Below are positions 11,201-20,276 of a stretch of 64,000 nt of DNA, piece by piece. The notes beneath the pieces are model-generated. The model was not told the DNA's origin. It did not search any database and was given only the letters and a program-made list of their open reading frames with translations. The stretch is from contig NW_023365773.1 in NCBI RefSeq assembly GCF_000003815.2, positions 376,882-440,881 of the forward strand, in the 5' to 3' direction. Source of the DNA: Branchiostoma floridae (taxonomy: Eukaryota; Chordata; Leptocardii; Amphioxiformes; Branchiostomatidae). The position numbers and the translations under genes were made by a program. How positions within the stretch are numbered: position 1 is the stretch's first letter; the number at the start of each line of letters is the position of its first letter.

Positions 11201-14200
11201 TTCAAGTATAGTATTGACTATTCGCAGTCACGTGATCTGGGGCAGCCATGTTGGCGGGTTAAACAAAATTATGTAGGTGCCAGACTAGAAGGCGTTTTAC
11301 GTTGCGTAATTGTTCCTACAGACGGAGTGGTACCGTGACCTGTAACCTTTGCTCTTACAGACGGAGTGGTACCGTGACCTGTAACCTTTGCCTTACACAG
11401 ACGGATTGGTACCGTGACCTGGTTAAACTTTGCCCTTTCACAGACGGAGTGGTACCGTGACCTGTAACCTTTGCCCTTACAGACAGCGTTGTACCGTGAC
11501 CTGTAACCTTTACCCTTACAGACAGAGTGGTACCGTGACCTGTAACCTTTGCCCTTATAGACGGAGTGGTACCGTGACCTGGTGCCGTACTGGAAGCAGT
11601 GGCTGTTCGTGCTCTGTCTGCTGGCTGTGCACACCTGCCTCACTTTCCTCATGCCGGTGCCCGGATGTCCAACGTGAGTGCGGAAGTCTGTTTCTATGGT
11701 GCTAAGCTCTGAATAAGTCTGTTTCTATAGTGCTGTGCTCTGAATAAGTCTGTTTATGAAAATTATAGTGCTGAGCTCTGAATGGGTTATGGGTTATGGT
11801 CTGATTTCAGCCACAATACCAATACAGTGGAAGCCGCTTAATTGCACGCCCAATTTGCCAGCGAATCCCGTGTAATTATCCGGCGTGTGCGATAATGCGA
11901 AGTTACCCAGTTGGACCGCACCGCCACGGGATTTGGGGATTCCGTGCAATTGACCGAAGTGTGCGTTTATCGTACCAAGTCTAAGCAAATGTTGAAGCCA
12001 GATAGTCAGAAAACTTTATGATATCCACCGCAACACTCTAATTGGGGATATGTACAACTGATTAGTTTGACAGTGGCTTGGTTTAGGATACACTTGACTG
12101 GCACAGATTTGGAGCAATGCTGGTAAGAAAACTTTTTGAGGTGGAAAATTTAGTTGACCTCGTCTATAGAAATTATCGTAAGGAAAGTATTCGGTCTTAG
12201 GCTAAGCGATGTAACATTTCTATTTTATATACATGAATCAGCTGCAGTTGCATTATTAACCTGGCTAAAATCGCGCTCCTAGCGGCCGGCCCTACAGTTG
12301 CCACCACCTAGCTATAGGAGGGGGTCATTCACCCCAGCCAGTAGGAGATTGTTACTCTCCAAGCAGAGGTTAGGCTCCGGCTGTTTTTTTAACGTTCTTT
12401 GTTAGTCGTTTTTATCGGGCTTTCTATTTTGTATTTTATCTTGCCGTGTCAAAACCTAACTTGGCTGGCGTACTTCAAGAAAAATTACAAAATAGAAAGC
12501 CCGATAAAAACGACAAAAAAACAGCCGGTGGCTAACCTTTGCTTGGAGAGTAGGAGATTGTGTAAACGCAGGATAGTTGCATCACATGGTTGAACATTTA
12601 TGTTATACAAAAATGTACAGTAGAAACCAGTTAATTGCACAACGGATAACCGCACACTTCTGTTAATTGCACGGAAACCCAAAATCCCATGGTGGTGCAG
12701 TCCATCTTGATGACTTCGGTTTGTTGCACCATCCGGATAAATGCACGAAATACGCTGGCAAATCGCGTGTGCAATTAAACAGTTTTTACTGTACATCCAT
12801 CCGTTCACTTGCTCACTCCTTTCCAGAGGTTACTTGGGTGCAGGGGGTCTGTCCGATTTGGACCATACCAACTGCACGGGGGGAGCGGCAGGGTACATCG
12901 ACAACTGGCTCCTCACTCAGGACCACATCTACGGCGATGAGACACCAAAGGTCAGGATTTTAGTCATCAGTGTTTTCTTTTGAATATCGTATCTTCAGCA
13001 ACACCGTAGGAGTTTTCGTTCGGTTTCTTGATACCGTGGATACTGTACAAAAGTTACGTCGCTGAAGCCAGTAACTGGTTTGTGGCATATAAAAGTTATT
13101 AAACCAAGCCATGTTTTGTCTAGTTGCTTGAGAATCTTACTACATGGATGTCTATTCTTCATTCATTGACGAAACTGCATAGTAGTATTTTCAGATATAT
13201 AGGCGACGGATAAACGTACCCTTTTTTTTAGATATATTGATGATAGGACCAAAAAGATCATTTTCAATCAAGTTTAGATTTCTTGAGAGTGAACGTTAGT
13301 ATGATTTTTTGTCAGCATGAGTACCAGATCCTAGTGAACTATGACCCGGAAGGAGTTCTGGGTTCTTTGACCTCCATCTTCATGACCTTTCTCGGACTCC
13401 AGGTGGGCTGACGTCATTTTTGTGTCTCTTTGGTAAAGTTTAAGTCAGAAACTCCAAAAACGTCATTCAACATTTTGAATCAGGATCTGAATAAAAAAAA
13501 AGCACTTGTATTTAGCAGTAAATGGAGTGTATGAGACTTTATAGTATTCTTGTAATTACTGTTATAATTTACCTACTTATCCATTTGTTATATTATCGTT
13601 ATCATCTTTATCATTCATTCAGAACCAACATTGCAGAAATACATGGACAATATACATGTAGCTTTGAATTACTTTGATCTTATAATACAGTATAACTAAT
13701 TGTCGTTGTCTCTGTCAGCAGGGCTAGCCCTTTGTTATAGCCACAGGCTAGTTGGACAGCCCTGGCTGTCCGTGCTGAACAGCCAAACCAATAAATTTAT
13801 AGATAAATAGATACATCTGTGTAACGCATTGTGGGGATTCCCACTTAGTGAAAAAAAAATTCCTCTCCGTTTTTTCCTGCCCAGGCGGGAAAAATCCTGC
13901 TGTCCTACGAGGACCACGGCAGCCGGCTGGTGCGCTGGCTCCTCTGGGGGATCGGACTGGTAATACAGGACTTTTATTTCTGTTTCTTCATTTTAGTTCT
14001 TTCACGTCTTCTTTGACCTTGAAATATTCTTTGATATTAGTATAAGTTTTCCGATATTTTTTTTCCAATTCACGGCATATATTTGCTTATTTTGAAGCTG
14101 CTTTGTATGATTTACAACATGGTTGAAAACTTTTTATTTTATTTTTGGAAGCGGCCGAAAATTGATGCGCGCGTGGATATCCATATAATCAAATCAACGT

Positions 14201-17200
14201 AGCATTGGTGTTGATGGAGCTTGTCTTTCCTTTATTCATTCACGAGAGTCTGCATGGGGGATTAAGAGGAACGGTAAACTTGGGAAGGCCCAAAGTGCTG
14301 AATGATGAAGTTCGGGAGGTCAGGCAACGCTCAACCGTAAATTCAGTGACTTGCCATTGCAAAGTTGTTTTTCCCCCTTCGAAACGTGTTAATTGCATTC
14401 ATGGGAGTCTGTTCCAATCATGAGACTTGATTGTAAGCGTGATGCAGATTTCTAGATTTAAAGTAAACATTTGTTTCTGTCCGGTACAGGGCCTGCTGGC
14501 GATCCTGCTGTGTGAAGGTCGGCAAAATGGCGGCTGGGTTCCCATCAACAAGAACCTCTGGTAAGGCCGTTCTGGGAACTGGGAACTTTGAACTTCTTAA
14601 ACGTTTGTTACCTTTACACTTTCTTTCCTTGTGATGTATCTTTTCTGTCAGGTAGGTTACAAGAAAATTGGCTACAAAATTAAGGATTTAGAGTTATCAT
14701 TGCGGTAGGGTATGGTCATATAGTTAGACTAAGGGATATCATCCTCCTACGCACGGTCCCCAACGGCACTGCCACAAGGAGTTTCGACACGACTGTGGTC
14801 CCTCTGCGTAGAAGAATGATGGATATATAGATTTATGTATATAAAGAGGTAGTATCTGCATGAAACGATTTGAAGACATTCAGCGAAAAAAATCTGTACT
14901 CCCTAATGACTGACCAAGTCCTGTGATTCCCTTATCCAAGATAAGAGAATGGAAAGTAAACGTGTCTAATATTATCAAGACATTCATTCAAGATTAAGTG
15001 ACACAAATTGTGTTCATGACTATTTGTACTTTTGCTCTTACATAGCACAATTTTCCTTCCCAAAACAGCCCGACGGAACGCCAGTTTGGAACCCCGTCCC
15101 GAAGGCTAACTTCACATTTCCAAACCGGAGCCCGGCTGGGCTGAAACGAAAAATAGAAATGTGTACTAGATCTGTACACAAAAATATACACAAATAATGC
15201 CCACGACTTTTCTCTTTACGTCTTGTGTTCTTTGGTGTCTTTTGTATACAAGTTTTTGGAAATGTGACGTAGGCCTAAAAAGGTTCGTTTTTACCCTGTA
15301 GGTCGGTGACCTTTGTCCTGTCCCTGGCGTCCATGGCTTTCATCCTCCTCTCGGTGTATTACTTCCTAGTGGACGTGCGGAGGTGGTGGACTGGGTTTCC
15401 CTTCTTCATGGCAGGTAGGTACAGTTTGTTTGTTTGTTTGTTTATTTGTGTGTGTGTTACTTCCTGGTGGACGTGCGACGGTGGTGGAGAGGGTTTCCCT
15501 TCTTCATGGCAGGTATGTACAGCTGTTTGTTTGTTTGTTTGTTTGTGTGTTACTTCCTGGTGGACGTGCGGAGGTGGATAGGGTTTCCCTTCTACATGGC
15601 AGGTAGGTACAGCTGTTTGTTTTTGTTTGTTTGTTTGTTTGTCTTTCCGTGTGTTACTTCCTGGTAGACGTGCGACGGTGGTGGACAGGGTTTCCTTTCT
15701 TCATGGCAGGTAGGTACAACTGTTTGTTTGTTTGTTTGTTTGTTTGTGTGTTACTTCCTGGTAGACGTGCGACGGTGGTGGACAGGGTTTCCCTTCTTCA
15801 TGGCAGGTGGGTACAACTGTTTGTTTGTTTGTTTGTTTGTTTGTTTGTTTGTTTGTGTGTTACTTCCTTGTGGACATGTGGCGGTGGTGGACAGGGTTTC
15901 CCTTCTTCATGGCAGGTGTGTGCAGCTGTTTGTTTGTTTGTTGTTTGTCTGTCCGTGTGTTACTTCCTGGTGGACGTCAAGCGGTGTTGGAAAGGGTTTC
16001 TATTCTTCATGGTGGGTATGTGCACTAGCCTGACTAAAATAGCGCTCCTAGCGGCCGGCCCTACAGTTGCCACCAGAAGGGGGTCATTAACCCCAGGCAG
16101 CGAGAGATAGTGTAAACACGGGCTAGTATGTACAGCTATTTGTTTGTTTATTTGTTTGTTTGTCCGTGTATTACTTCCTGGTGAACGTCCGGCGGTGGTG
16201 GACAGGGTTTAGTACAATCTACGGTTCTCACTTCTATGGTAGAGATCATGGTAGGCATCCCGAACGGAGCCTGTAAATTTAGCTACACGGGTATTCCTCC
16301 AAAAGACATCCAGAACTTTTCAACCTCGATTCGTTTCACTGTCCTCAATTGCATTGACTTCAAACTCAGAATTTCGAAATGCGATCTCTGTCACCACCCC
16401 TCGCCAATCTCTGTCAACAGAGGCGCCGATCGCCACCCCTGCCGTCAGAGTCTATCAGATGGTAATCTCTTCCTGATGTATCCTTCCTATCTCCACCCCC
16501 AGGTATAAACTCCATCTCCGTGTACCTGTGTCATGGCGTGTTCCAGAAGTACCTGTCCTTAGAGCCTATCAGATCGCCATCTCTCCCTGATAATATGATA
16601 ACCCCCTCCTGTTCCTCCCCCAGGTATGAACTCCATCTCCGTGTACCTGTGTCACGGCGTGTTCCTGATAATGTGATATCTCCGTCCTGTTCCTCCCCCA
16701 GGTATGAACTCCATCTCCGTGTACCTGTGTGACGGCGTGTTCCTGATAATGTGATATCTCCGTCCTGTTCCTCCCCCAGGTATGAACTCCATCTCCGTGT
16801 ACCTGTGTCACGGCGTGTTCCTGATAATGTGATATCTCCGTCCTGTTCCTCCCCAGGTATGAACTCCATCTCCGTGTACCTGTGTCACGGCGTGTTCCTG
16901 ATAATGTGATATCTCCGTCCTATCCCACCCCCAGGTATGAACTCCATCTCCGTGTACCTGTGTCACGGCGTGTTCCTGATAATGTGATATCTCCGTCCTG
17001 ATCCTCCCCCAGGTATGAACTCCATCTCCGTGTACCTGTGTCACGGCGTGTTCCTGATAATGTGATATCTCCGTCCTGTTCCACCCCCAGGTATGAACTC
17101 CATCTCCGTGTACCTGTGTCACGGCGTGTTCCTGATAATGTGATATCTCCGTCCTGTTCCTCCCCCAGGTATGAACTCCATCTCCGTGTACCTGTGTGAC

Positions 17201-17945
17201 GGCGTGTTCCAGAAGTACCTACCCGTTTAGCCTACATGTATCAGATCCTCATCTCTCCATGATAATGTGATATCTCCGTCCTGTTCCACCCCCAGGTATG
17301 AACTCCATCTCCGTGTACCTGTGTCACGGCGTGTTCCTGATAATGTGATATATCCGTCCTGTTCCTCCCCCAGGTATGAACTCCATCTCCGTGTACCTGT
17401 GTCACGGCGTGTTCCTGATAATGTGATATCTCCGTCCTGTCCCACCCCCAGGTATGAACTCCATCTCCGTGTACCTGTGTCACGGCGTGTTCCTGATAAT
17501 GTGATATCTCCGTCCTGTTCCACCCCCAGGTATGAACTCCATCTCCGTGTACCTGTGTCACGGCGTGTTCCTGATAATGTGATATCTCCGTCCTGTTCCA
17601 CCCGCAGGTATGAACTCCATCTCCGTGTACCTGTGTCACGGCGTGTTCCTGATAATGTGATATCTCCTTCCTATCCCACCCCCAGGTATGAACTCCATCT
17701 CCGTGTACCTGTGTGACGGCGTGTTCCTGATAATGTGATATCTCCGTCCTGTTCCTCCCCCAGGTATGAACTCCATCTCCGTGTACCTGTGTCACGGCGT
17801 GTTCCAGAAGTACCTGCCGTTCAGCTGGAAGATCCGCCACGAGACGCACGCCAACCTCCTCTTCATGCACCTGTTCGGCTCCAGCCTCTGGACCATCGTC
17901 TTCGCATCCTACCTCTACTGGAACAGCATCTTCATCAACATATAA
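5217..17945 (+). CDS. HGSNAT: Heparan-alpha-glucosaminide N-acetyltransferase, complete, 18 exons
   Basis: This gene encodes the multispanning lysosomal membrane enzyme that moves acetyl from cytosolic acetyl-CoA to terminal glucosamine of heparan sulfate in the lumen. Exons: 5217-5289, 6082-6197, 6556-6686, 7418-7512, 8300-8369, 8871-8922, 9155-9237, 9861-9937, 10163-10193, 10405-10547, 10832-10956, 11561-11673, 12827-12950, 13316-13402, 13885-13959, 14490-14560, 15302-15414, 17764-17945. They sum to 1,761 bp (586 codons plus TAA), and every junction is GT-AG with matching phase. Recognition rests on SLDTFRG, NYGGGGYWFLDHSVWNG (the His aligns with the active-site His of the human enzyme), GYLGAGGLSDLDHTNCTGGAAGYID and NYDPEGVLGS. 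N-glycosylation sequons and Cys residues lie in exon 3, the lumenal part, and exon 5 holds the first membrane span. The 18-exon count matches my recollection of the human gene. Five exon borders have become tandem repeats (listed separately). Confidence 0.96.
7099..7245. mobile_element. MITE-like element with tctccaagcaga ends
   Basis: Terminal inverted repeats gtctccaagcagaccctac and complement; inner arms taagatagtatcaaagctgg. It lies in HGSNAT intron 3. A related element at 8059-8230 (intron 4) has ends gccaagtagatcttgcggtg and palindromic arms. Confidence 0.85.
8059..8230. mobile_element. MITE-like hairpin element in HGSNAT intron 4
   Basis: Arms tggtttaagacagtatcata and complement, with outer cttgcggtg/caccgcaag. 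It is preceded by a purine-rich tract at 7940-8030. Confidence 0.8.
9450..9686. mobile_element. MITE-like element, copy 1
   Basis: It starts ccccctttccactaggacg and ends gtctagtggaaatgggg, with imperfect terminal inverted repeats. A close copy (28020-28236) lies in intergenic DNA and lacks about 20 bp near its start. This copy is in HGSNAT intron 7. Confidence 0.85.
10906..11245 (+). repeat. HGSNAT: Diverged triplication across the HGSNAT exon 11 donor
   Basis: Copies begin at about 10906 (the real exon end, atgatgctgctccacatggag), 11033 (atgatgctggtccacatggag) and about 11164 (atcatgctttacggcg). Each is about 130 bp and includes intron sequence (gctattggctgttcacagtcacg and relatives). The second copy has lost the exact donor. 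Confidence 0.8.
11322..11560 (+). repeat. HGSNAT: Minisatellite across the HGSNAT exon 12 acceptor, six extra copies
   Basis: Copies start at 11322, 11361, 11401, 11444, 11483 and 11522; the seventh, at 11561, is the real exon. The unit is about 39 bp: gcccttacag, then acggagtggtaccgtgacctg, then taaccttt. Each copy keeps an AG acceptor. In most copies, use of an upstream acceptor would read CTG TAA, an immediate stop. Confidence 0.95.
11818..11985. mobile_element. MITE-like element, 'ttaattgcac' family
   Basis: Ends cagtggaagccgcttaattg and related. Copies are at 12612-12797 (HGSNAT intron 12) and 45300-45475 (SZT2 intron 7). Each has inverted ends reading cagtagaaaccagttaattg and a gtgcagtcca-like middle. 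Confidence 0.75.
12250..12590. mobile_element. Element interrupted by the nested MITE
   Basis: gcgctcctagcggccggccc and ctacagttgccaccac, then the nested insertion, then tgtaaacgcaggatagttg. An uninterrupted relative (16023-16132) lies inside the exon 17 repeat array. Confidence 0.7.
12352..12552. mobile_element. MITE nested in another element, with 8-9 bp target duplication
   Basis: Ends tactctccaagcagaggtta and complement; inner arms tcgggctttctattttgta. It is flanked by ggagattgt on both sides (12344-12352 and 12553-12561). An 8-9 bp duplication suggests a hAT-type transposase in trans. Confidence 0.8.
12612..12797. mobile_element. MITE-like element, 'ttaattgcac' family, second copy
   Basis: acagtagaaaccagttaatt at one end and aattaaacagtttttactgt at the other. 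It abuts the exon 13 acceptor of HGSNAT within 30 bp. Confidence 0.8.
15104..15277. mobile_element. MITE-like element, 'cacatttccaaac' family
   Basis: Ends ggctaacttcacatttccaa and ttggaaatgtgacgtaggcc. Other copies are at 22368-22596 and 28488-28678. It lies in HGSNAT intron 16, just upstream of exon 17. Confidence 0.85.
15359..16215 (+). repeat. HGSNAT: Minisatellite across the HGSNAT exon 17 donor, seven extra copies
   Basis: Copies of ttacttcctggtggacgtgc start at 15359 (real exon), 15457, 15550, 15654, 15751, 15860, 15960 and 16171. The unit of about 93-109 bp holds the last 56 bp of the exon, the donor (atggcag|gtaggt or variants gtatgt, gtgggt, gtgtgt) and a (TTTG)n run. The last interval is lengthened by a palindromic element at about 16023-16132. 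Confidence 0.95.
16023..16132. mobile_element. MITE-like element inserted in the HGSNAT exon 17 donor array
   Basis: actagcctgactaaaatagc at one end, aaacacgggctagt at the other; interior gcgctcctagcggccggccc as at 12270. It lies between repeat copies 7 and 8. Confidence 0.8.
16503..17763 (+). repeat. HGSNAT: 78-bp minisatellite across the HGSNAT exon 18 acceptor, 15 extra copies
   Basis: Copies start (after the AG) at 16503, 16624, 16702, 16780, 16857, 16935, 17013, 17091, 17169, 17296, 17374, 17452, 17530, 17608 and 17686; the real exon is at 17764. Thirteen are 77-78 bp and carry the acceptor (tcccccag), the first 41-43 bp of the exon, then ctgataatgtgatatctccg. Two (16503, 17169) are long forms of 121 and 127 bp that also contain cagaagtacct. 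Each long form heads a block of short units, so a whole block appears to have been duplicated. Confidence 0.97.
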
Positions 17946-18746
17946 AACAGCATCTTCATCAACATATAGGAACAGCATCTTCATCATCCTTTGGACCATC
18001 GTCTTCGCGTCCTACCTCTACTGGAACAGCATCTTCATCAACATATAAAACAGCATCTTCATCAACATATAAAACAGCATCTTCATCAACCTCTAGAAAC
18101 AGCATCTTCATCAACCTCTAGAAACAGCATCTTCATCAACATATAGGAACAGCATCTTCATCAACATATAGGAACAGCATCTTCATCAACCTCTGGACCA
18201 TAGCCTTCGCGGCTTACCTCTACTGGAACAGCATCTTCATCAACATATAGGAACAGCATCTTCATCAACCTCTGGACCATCGTCTTCGCGGCTTACCTCT
18301 ACTGGAACAGCATCTTCATCAACATATAGAAACAGCATCTTCATCAACATCTAGGAACAACATCTTCATCAACATCTAGGAACAGCATCTTCATCAACAT
18401 CTAGGAACAACATCTTCATCAACATCTAGGAACAGCATCTTCATCAACCTCTGGACCATCGTCTTCGCGGCTTACCTCTACTGGAACAGGATCTTCATCA
18501 ACATCTAGGAACAACATCTTCATCATCCTCTGGACCATAGTCTTCGCGGCTTACCTCTACTGGAACAAGATCTTCATCAACATCTAGGAACAACATCTTC
18601 ATCATCCTCTGGACCATAGTCTTCGCGGCTTACCTCTACTGGAACAGGATCTTTATCAACATCTAGGAACAACATCTTCATCATCCTCTGGACCATCGTC
18701 TTCGCTGCTTACCTCTACTGGAACAGCATCTTCATCAACATATAGA
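17881..18746 (+). repeat. HGSNAT: Nested tandem repeat of the HGSNAT coding end and stop codon
   Basis: Downstream of the TAA at 17943-17945 the last codons are repeated many times as a 25-bp unit (aacagcatcttcatcaac, then atatagg or atctagg). A longer unit adds ctctggaccatcgtcttcgc and ggcttacctctactgg. The longer unit occurs about seven times. All lie after the first stop and would be 3' UTR. Confidence 0.93.
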
Positions 18747-18794
18747 GATGATTATACTGGAGAAATAGAGAAATTGCTTTACTTCCAACACTGA

Positions 18795-18800
18795 AATAAA
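18795..18800 (+). terminator. HGSNAT: Candidate HGSNAT polyadenylation signal
   Basis: AATAAA lies about 50 bp past the end of the stop-codon repeat array. A second AATAAA is at 19323-19328. Either could end the transcript. Confidence 0.45.
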
Positions 18801-20001
18801 CAATAGGGACTTACCCCTCTAAATTTTTGGTCAATCTCCGTCGACCTTGTTCACAGAATGACCCTTTCTATCTCCAGCAGTGACGTCAGGAACACGCCAC
18901 TTTTGCAGGAGGGGGTCATTAGTATCAGAAAGTCTATCTGGAGATGATTATTGAACTAGTTTAACTGTAATATCCAACACAAAAATTGGACTCACCCAAA
19001 ATTTCGACTGAACAGCACCAGTCTTTGTCAAGGAATGAAATTTGGGTTAGTCCAATTTTCGTGTTGAATATTACAGTTAAACTAGTCCAAAATCGGCATA
19101 ATGTCGAACATTATTTGTTAGCATGCCAAAATACAATGATAAGCTTGATACCGATTTGAATTGCGCATGTCCACTGTAATGCCTTTGGGTAATATATGAT
19201 AGTTCAAGGGCCCGGATCCATAGGCAAAACACTCCTGGACATGTATCAACCATGGTCTATATCCCAACATTTGTGTCTGGTTTCTTATGATTTAAGTGCT
19301 GACAAAGGTTGTAAGATTGAGAAATAAAAGCCACGTGTAAAAGAAAACTAATTGATGGGTTTGAGTTCTTTTCTGTATACAGGGGAGATGAAGTGCCCAA
19401 CATTTTCATATATAAAGGGGTTGGATGATTTAAGCTAGAAGATTGTCTTTTGTCGGTAAGGTGTGAGAAGCTTGGGAATGTTTTGTTGACTTCAAGGATA
19501 ATTTTTTCTCCTTTCGGAATTGTATTGTGGACGTTGACAAATAAAATGTAGTTTATCTTCCAACAATAAACGCAGGTGAAAACATAACATTCTCAGAGAA
19601 AGTGTTGAGAAGAACTTTTGAATCTGTCTCAAGACAAACAAAAGGCTTCGCCCGCGGGTCCTTGTAATGACACCCTGGCGTCTTAGAGAAGACTTACGAA
19701 GACTTAAACAGATAATCTTCAATTCTAAGACGTGTGTAATTGCTTTTGTCTATTTTGTTACTTCTCACAGCAAAATGGATAGGGTTTCACACCTGTCTAA
19801 ATATAGTGGAGACACATGATAGTTACTGTAGCTAGGGCGTCGCTTGGGTGATATCCTAGTTAGTTTCATAACTAGTATTAGGTAAGAGAGAAGTAAGTAT
19901 AGGAGCCTGGAAAACTAGGACAACACCCAATACACAGCTATAGCGGGTTGTGATTAGTACAACGTTCTGAAGGTTGAAATAATTCGTTAAATATATGGAT
20001 C
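18801..20001. other. Intergenic DNA downstream of HGSNAT
   Basis: It contains the second AATAAA (19323) and the element at 18957-19085. No exon is recognised in the rest. Confidence 0.5.
18957..19085. mobile_element. Internally deleted inverted-repeat element downstream of HGSNAT
   Basis: tagtttaactgtaatatcca and its complement at the other end. A longer copy (45705-45992, SZT2 intron 7) has the same ends and also gaacagcaccagtctttgtc in both arms. Confidence 0.85.
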
Positions 20002-20276
20002 NNNNNNNNNNNNNNNNNNNNNNNNNNNNNNNNNNNNNNNNNNNNNNNNNNNNNNNNNNNNNNNNNNNNNNNNNNNNNNNNNNNNNNNNNNNNNNNNNNN
20101 NNNNNNNNNNNNNNNNNNNNNNNNNNNNNNNNNNNNNNNNNNNNNNNNNNNNNNNNNNNNNNNNNNNNNNNNNNNNNNNNNNNNNNNNNNNNNNNNNNNN
20201 NNNNNNNNNNNNNNNNNNNNNNNNNNNNNNNNNNNNNNNNNNNNNNNNNNNNNNNNNNNNNNNNNNNNNNNNNNNN
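20002..20276. other. Assembly gap (275 N)
   Basis: A run of N. The sequence right of it (20277-20372) is the right arm of a palindromic element of the family at 3608-3830, so the gap probably hides the rest of that hairpin. Confidence 1.

Noticed and set aside
15434-16110. Overlapping plus-strand frames rich in CLFVCLFVC
   Set aside because: They are translations of (TTTG)n and repeated exon 17 ends inside HGSNAT intron 17, not separate genes.
17241-17999. 252-codon antisense open frame with a 26-residue repeat (HAVTQVHGDGVHTWG...)
   Set aside because: It is a by-product of the 78-bp unit being a multiple of three: one stop-free antisense frame is copied with each unit. It is antisense to HGSNAT intron 17 and exon 18 and has no start or splice context of its own.
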